Source: Streptomyces fumanus (GTDB lineage Bacteria; Actinomycetota; Actinomycetes; Streptomycetales; Streptomycetaceae). From it: 64,000 nt of DNA. The stretch's first letter is position 1; each line of letters begins with the position of its first letter. Below, piece by piece: positions 60,370 through 64,000 of this stretch. The stretch covers positions 1 through 64,000 of the forward strand of contig NZ_BNBI01000022.1 of the NCBI RefSeq assembly GCF_014655295.1, written 5' to 3'. The notes under the pieces were generated by a model, which made no database searches, was not told where the DNA came from, and was given only the letters and a program-made list of their open reading frames with translations. Both the position numbers and the translations under genes were made by a program.

Positions 60370-61254
60370 ATGAGTACGTCACCCCCGCCCCCGCCAGTCC
60401 CCCGCAACCCCGTCGGCGCGCACGTCCCCGTGGCCGGCGGACTGCACTCGGTGGGCCTGTCCTACGCCCGTGACCTGAAGGCCGAGGCCGTCCAGGTCTT
60501 CGTCGCCAACCCGCGCGGCTGGGCCACCCCGGCGGGCAACCCCCGGCAGGACGAGGCGTTCCGCGCCGCCTGCGCGGCCGGGTCGATCACCGCGTGGGTG
60601 CACGCCCCGTACCTGATCAACTTCGGTTCGCACACCGAGGCGACCGTGGAGCGGTCGGTGGAGTCGCTGCGGCACTCGCTGCGCCGGGGCCGGGAGATCG
60701 GCGCGCTCGGCGTGGTCGTGCACACCGGCAGCGCCACCGGCGGCCGGGACCGGTCGGTGGCCCTCGCCCAGGTGCGCGAGCACCTGCTGCCGCTGCTGGA
60801 CGAGCTGACCCACGACGACGACCCGTACCTGCTGCTGGAGTCCACCGCCGGGCAGGGCGCCTCGCTGTGCTCGCGGACCTGGGACTTCGGCCCGTACTTC
60901 GAGGCGCTGGACGCCCATCCGAAGCTCGGCGTCTGCCTGGACACCTGTCACATCTTCGCCGCCGGGCACGACCTGACCGGCCCGTCCGGCGCCCACCAAA
61001 CGCTGGACCTGCTGGTGGACACGGTCGGCGCGGGCCGGCTGAAGCTGATCCACGCCAACGACTCCCAGGACGTGGTGGGCGCCCACAAGGACCGGCACGC
61101 CAATATCGGCGCCGGCCACATCGGCGAGGACCCGTTCCGCGCGCTGATGACGCACCCCGCGACCGAGGGCGTACCGCTGGTCATCGAGACACCGGGCGGC
61201 AAGGAGGGCCACGCGGCGGACGTGGAGCGCCTGAAGAAGCTCCGGGACGGCTGA
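60370..61254 (+). CDS. endonuclease IV (AP endonuclease family 2)-like protein
   Basis: A 294-residue TIM-barrel enzyme. Metal ligands of the Nfo fold can be followed: VGAHVPVAGGLHSVGLSYARD, WVHAPYLINFGS, LGVVVHTGSA, LLLESTAGQG, GVCLDTCHIFAAGHDL, LIHANDSQDVVGAHKDRHANIGAGHIG and VPLVIETPGG. It should cut DNA at abasic sites. ATG at 60370, 51 bp after the kinase stop and possibly co-transcribed with it; no well-spaced ribosome site is visible (GGGAG abuts the ATG). Confidence 0.92.
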   Translation: MSTSPPPPPVPRNPVGAHVPVAGGLHSVGLSYARDLKAEAVQVFVANPRGWATPAGNPRQDEAFRAACAAGSITAWVHAPYLINFGSHTEATVERSVESLRHSLRRGREIGALGVVVHTGSATGGRDRSVALAQVREHLLPLLDELTHDDDPYLLLESTAGQGASLCSRTWDFGPYFEALDAHPKLGVCLDTCHIFAAGHDLTGPSGAHQTLDLLVDTVGAGRLKLIHANDSQDVVGAHKDRHANIGAGHIGEDPFRALMTHPATEGVPLVIETPGGKEGHAADVERLKKLRDG

Positions 61255-61275
61255 CGCCCCGCCGGACCCGGGGCC

Positions 61276-61923
61276 CTACAGCTCGGGCCCCTCCCCCGGC
61301 TCCTCCTGGTACGAGTACCGCTGCTCCCGCCACGGGTCGCCGATGTTGTGGTAGCCGCGCTCCTCCCAGAAGCCCCGGCGGTCGGCGGTCATGTACTCGA
61401 CACCGCGGACCCACTTGGGGCCCTTCCAGGCGTACAGGTGGGGAATGATCAGCCGGAGCGGGAAGCCGTGCTCGGCGGTGAGCAGCTCGCCGTCCTTGTG
61501 GGTGGCGAAGAGGGTGGTCGCGGCGGCGAAGTCGGAGAGCCGCACATTGGCGCTGTAGCCGTACTCGGCCCACACCATCACATGGGTGACTTCGGGGGCG
61601 GGCGGGGCGAGGTCGAGCAGCGCCGCGGCCGGGATGCCGCCCCACTCCGCGCCGATCATGCTGAACTTCGTCACGCAGTGCAGATCGGCCACCACGGTGG
61701 TGTACGGCAGGGCCGTGAACTCCTCGTGGTTCCAGCGGTGCTTCCCGCCGTCGGCGGTGGCGCCGAAGACCCGGAACTCCCAGCGCTCGGGCCGGAACCT
61801 GGGGACCGGTCCGTAGTGCGTGACCGGCCAGCCGCGCTGGAGCCGCTGTCCCGGTGGGAGATCGGGCTGTGCCGGTCCCCCTGACGCCCCTTCTCCCGGT
61901 TCCTGTCCCAGCGGCTGACCCAT
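61276..61923 (-). CDS. molybdopterin-dependent oxidoreductase (sulfite oxidase-like domain)
   Basis: A 215-residue cytoplasmic protein made of a single oxidoreductase molybdopterin-binding domain: WPVTHYGPVPRFRPERWEFRVFG, the Mo-ligand Cys in ADLHCVTKFSMIGAEWGGIPAAALL, YGYSANVRLSDFA and HGFPLRLIIPHLYAWKGPKWVRGVEYM. No Tat signal and no dimerisation domain, unlike MsrP or classic sulfite oxidase. ATG at 61923 with GGATGGGGAC upstream. The substrate is unknown. Divergent from bfr; palindromes lie between them. Confidence 0.85.
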   Translation of the reverse strand: MGQPLGQEPGEGASGGPAQPDLPPGQRLQRGWPVTHYGPVPRFRPERWEFRVFGATADGGKHRWNHEEFTALPYTTVVADLHCVTKFSMIGAEWGGIPAAALLDLAPPAPEVTHVMVWAEYGYSANVRLSDFAAATTLFATHKDGELLTAEHGFPLRLIIPHLYAWKGPKWVRGVEYMTADRRGFWEERGYHNIGDPWREQRYSYQEEPGEGPEL

Positions 61924-62013
61924 GTCCCCATCCTGACAGACCGGTGGCGATGCCCTCGAACGGGGCCCCGGCAAATCGCCTGATAAGCCGCAACTACCGC
62001 TAAGCATGTCCTT

Positions 62014-62033
62014 ACTTACTAAGTCAAGACTTA
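62014..62033. promoter_or_regulatory. overlapping palindromes in the bfr / molybdoenzyme promoter region
   Basis: ACTTA-C-TAAGT (62014-62024) overlaps TAAGTC-AA-GACTTA (62020-62033). The area is unusually A+T rich for this genome. On the - strand TTGACT (62022-62027) could be a -35 of the molybdoenzyme gene. The site is about 70-90 bp ahead of the bfr ATG. An operator for an iron or redox regulator is a reasonable guess. Confidence 0.45.
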
Positions 62034-62104
62034 CTGGACGATCTTCGCCACCGATGCAATCATGCGGCGCAACCTGCCCGTTCCCGGTGGAAGGAGCCTC
62101 TGCG

Positions 62105-62599
62105 ATGCAGGGCGACCCCGAGGTCATCGAATTCCTCAACGAGCAGCTCACCGCCGAGCTGACCGCGATCAACCAGTACTTCCTGCACTCGAAACTCCAG
62201 GACCACAAGGGCTGGACCAAGCTCGCCAAGTACACCCGCGACGAGTCCTTCGACGAGATGCGGCACGCGGAGCTGCTCACCGACCGCATCCTGCTGCTGG
62301 ACGGCCTGCCGAACTACCAGCGGCTGTTCCACGTCCGGGTCGGGCAGACGGTCACCGAGATGTTCCGGGCCGACCGGGAGATCGAGGCCGAGGCCATCGA
62401 CCGGCTGCGCCGGGGCGTGGAGGTGATGCGCAGCAAGGGCGACATCACGTCCGCGAACGTCTTCGAGGCGATCCTCGCCGACGAGGAGCAGCACATCGAC
62501 TACCTGGACACCCAGCTCGAACTGATCGAGAAGCTGGGCGAGCCCCTGTACCTGTCGACGGTCGTCGAGCAGTCCCAGCCGGACTCCACGATGCCGTGA
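62105..62599 (+). CDS. bfr: bacterioferritin
   Basis: A 164-residue haem-containing ferritin that stores iron as a 24-mer. All expected ligands fall at E. coli Bfr positions: diiron site E18, E51, H54, E94, E127, H130, and haem ligand Met52 (in DEMRHAE). ATG at 62105 with GGAAGGAG upstream; a frame open from 62006 is not used. The stop faces the bfd-like gene 19 bp away (convergent). Storage and release of iron are thus paired in one locus. Confidence 0.97.
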   Translation: MQGDPEVIEFLNEQLTAELTAINQYFLHSKLQDHKGWTKLAKYTRDESFDEMRHAELLTDRILLLDGLPNYQRLFHVRVGQTVTEMFRADREIEAEAIDRLRRGVEVMRSKGDITSANVFEAILADEEQHIDYLDTQLELIEKLGEPLYLSTVVEQSQPDSTMP

Positions 62600-62618
62600 A
62601 CCGGGCCCCGCGGGATCG

Positions 62619-62843
62619 TTAGGCCGCTTCGGGAAGCTCCGCGAGGGCCGGCGCGCCCTGGTCGATCAGCTCCCGGCGCGGGCAGGCGCCCCGGCCGAGC
62701 AGCGCCTGGATGCGGCGGACGCAGCCGCCGCAGTCGGTGCCGGCCTTGCAGGCGGAGGCGATCTGCCGGGGCGTGCAGGCGCCGGCCTCGGCGTGGGACC
62801 TCACCTGTTCCTCGGTGACTCCGAAGCAACTGCAGACGAACAC
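62619..62843 (-). CDS. bacterioferritin-associated ferredoxin (Bfd-like) [2Fe-2S] protein
   Basis: A 74-residue protein of the BFD-like [2Fe-2S] family. Cluster ligands are the CxC in MFVCSCFGVTEEQV and the CxxC in CKAGTDCGGCVRRIQALLG. Bfd reduces the Bfr iron core so that Fe2+ can leave. GTG at 62843 behind GGGAGGTGAACCGGC. Convergent with bfr. An iron-box-like operator lies about 75 bp upstream, so release would be switched on in iron shortage. Confidence 0.93.
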   Translation of the reverse strand: MFVCSCFGVTEEQVRSHAEAGACTPRQIASACKAGTDCGGCVRRIQALLGRGACPRRELIDQGAPALAELPEAA

Positions 62844-62916
62844 GCCGGTTCACCTCCCGGGCGGGGTCAGGGTCGTGCCGTACCGACTGTCGACCGGAGA
62901 ACCCGCTCTGGCCGGT

Positions 62917-62935
62917 GAGGCAAACCTAACCTTAC
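62917..62935 (-). promoter_or_regulatory. iron box (DmdR/IdeR-type operator) upstream of the bfd-like gene
   Basis: On the - strand TAAGGTTAGGTTTGCCTCA agrees at 14 of 19 positions with the consensus TTAGGTTAGGCTAACCTAA, including the full AGGTTAGG half. It is 74-92 bp ahead of the bfd-like GTG. DmdR repressors with Fe2+ bind such sites in Streptomyces. Confidence 0.7.
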
Positions 62936-62963
62936 CCAGGGCGCGGGTGGCGGGAAAGCGGAG

Positions 62964-62993
62964 GGGGCGCGGATCGTGTGTGACCCGCGCCCC
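62964..62993 (-). terminator. terminator of the DAHP synthase gene
   Basis: GGGGCGCGG (62964-62972) pairs with CCGCGCCCC (62985-62993) across a 12-nt loop, 25 bp beyond the stop of the DAHP synthase gene and before the bfd-like promoter. Confidence 0.6.
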
Positions 62994-63018
62994 ATTCCCG
63001 CCCGCGAACGGGCCGGTG

Positions 63019-64000
63019 TCACTGATCCCGGTACATCTCCGCCACCAGGAACGCCAGGTCGAGCGACTGGCTGCGGTTGAGCCGCGGGTCGCAGGCCGTC
63101 TCGTAGCGCTGGTGCAGGTCGTCCACGAAGATCTCGTGGCCGCCGCCCACGCACTCGGTGACGTCGTCGCCGGTCAGCTCCACGTGGATGCCGCCCGGGT
63201 GGGTGCCGAGCGCCTTGTGCACCTCGAAGAAGCCCTTGACCTCGTCCAGCACGTCGTCGAAGCGGCGGGTCTTGTGCCCGGAGGCCGCCTCGAAGGTGTT
63301 GCCGTGCATCGGGTCGGTCACCCAGGCGACGGTCGCGCCGGAGGCGGTGACCTTCTCGACCAGCTCGGGCAGCTTGTCGCGGACCTTGTCGGCGCCCATC
63401 CGGACGATGAAGGTCAGCCGGCCCGGCTCGCGCTCCGGGTCCAGGCGCTCTATGTACCGCAGCGCCTCCTCGGCCGTGGTGGTCGGGCCGAGCTTGATGC
63501 CGATGGGGTTGCGGATGCGGGAGGCGAACTCGATGTGCGCGTGGTCGAGCTGCCGGGTGCGCTCGCCGATCCACACCATGTGCGCGGAGACGTCGTAGAG
63601 CTGCCCGGTGCGGGAGTCGACGCGGGTCAGCGCCGACTCGTAGTCGAGCAGCAGCGCCTCGTGCGAGGAGTAGAACTCGACGGTCTTGAACTCCTCCGGG
63701 TCGGTGCCGCAGGCCCGCATGAAGTGCAGCGCGTTGTCGATCTCCCGGGCGAGCTGCTCGTAGCGCTGGCCGGACGGGGAGGAGCGCACGAAGTCCTGGT
63801 TCCAGGCGTGCACCTGGCGCAGGTCGGCGTAGCCGCCGGTGGTGAAGGCGCGGACCAGGTTCAGCGTGGACGCCGAGGCGTGGTACATCCGCTTGAGCCG
63901 CTCGGGGTCCGGGACCCGGGCCTCTTCGGTGAAGTCGAAGCCGTTGACCGAATCGCCCCGGTAGGTCGGCAGGGTCACGCCGTCGCGGGTCTCGGTGGGC
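63019..64000 (-). CDS. class II 3-deoxy-D-arabino-heptulosonate 7-phosphate synthase (partial)
   Basis: At least 327 residues of the first enzyme of the shikimate pathway (PEP + erythrose 4-phosphate). The N-terminal part lies beyond 64000; family length is about 450, so roughly a quarter is missing. Seen are DSVNGFDFTEEARVPDPERLKRMY, FYSSHEALLLDYESALTR, HMVWIGERTRQLDHAHIEF, NPIGIKLGPTT, WVTDPMHGNTFEA, GGIHVELTGDDVTECVGGG and RLNRSQSLDLAFLVAEMYRD, all class II (plant-like) signatures. A GTG inside the frame at 63978 is not the true start. Next to a kinase and an Rv2175c-like gene, as in Mycobacterium. Confidence 0.96.
   Translation of the reverse strand, partial: PTETRDGVTLPTYRGDSVNGFDFTEEARVPDPERLKRMYHASASTLNLVRAFTTGGYADLRQVHAWNQDFVRSSPSGQRYEQLAREIDNALHFMRACGTDPEEFKTVEFYSSHEALLLDYESALTRVDSRTGQLYDVSAHMVWIGERTRQLDHAHIEFASRIRNPIGIKLGPTTTAEEALRYIERLDPEREPGRLTFIVRMGADKVRDKLPELVEKVTASGATVAWVTDPMHGNTFEAASGHKTRRFDDVLDEVKGFFEVHKALGTHPGGIHVELTGDDVTECVGGGHEIFVDDLHQRYETACDPRLNRSQSLDLAFLVAEMYRDQ

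Overview
The window reads as a core chromosomal segment of a Streptomyces (high-G+C Actinobacteria). Almost every gene has G or C in nearly all third codon positions. GTG and TTG starts are common and GTGA/ATGA stop-start overlaps are frequent. Gene content and order match, from memory, the Streptomyces division and cell wall (dcw) region and its flanks. I see no phage, insertion sequence, CRISPR array, tRNA or rRNA, and no compositional island.

Left part (1-19.2 kb): a DUF2567 membrane protein and an ABC-2 exporter pair; an NYN-domain putative nuclease; a 54-residue basic protein; dnaE; a DUF2252 protein; a membrane protein next to a membrane-anchored DsbA-like thiol oxidoreductase; the Tat-exported phosphatase PhoD; a dienelactone-hydrolase-like protein; an MscS channel; a CPA1 Na+/H+ antiporter; then a leftward operon of a DksA/TraR protein, lspA, an RluA-family pseudouridine synthase and a GNAT acetyltransferase.

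Centre (19.5-41 kb): ileS behind a T-box leader runs toward the dcw cluster and meets it at two back-to-back terminators. The dcw cluster is leftward: rsmH, ftsL, ftsI, murE, murF, mraY, murD, ftsW, murG, ftsQ, ftsZ, a YlmD-like gene, yggS, sepF, a YggT gene and divIVA. It makes peptidoglycan precursors, the divisome, the Z-ring with its SepF partner, and the polar growth organiser. I find no mraZ before rsmH. The 686-bp rsmH leader instead holds repeated elements able to form alternative hairpins, and a perfect DnaA box. Diverging from it is a MoxR ATPase - DUF58 - transglutaminase operon, with a curious coupled 48-codon frame between the last two genes.

Right part (46.7-64 kb): DUF3040, a methyltransferase, a SAV_6107-type HEPN protein, a CrtI-like flavoprotein, a membrane protein with a Y/Q/G-rich tail, metF, thiE, an Rv2175c-like DNA-binding protein and an NAD(P)H:ferredoxin-reductase-like flavoprotein. 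These are followed by thiOSG under a TPP riboswitch, a four-PASTA Ser/Thr kinase, an endonuclease IV-type enzyme, a molybdopterin oxidoreductase, bfr, a bfd-type ferredoxin with an iron box, and most of a class II DAHP synthase cut by the window end. The association of a kinase, an Rv2175c homologue and a DAHP synthase recalls the mycobacterial pknL locus.

All calls come from reading the sequence and from memory of protein families; no search was run. Where several starts were possible I chose by ribosome binding site, overlap with the upstream gene and remembered homologue length.
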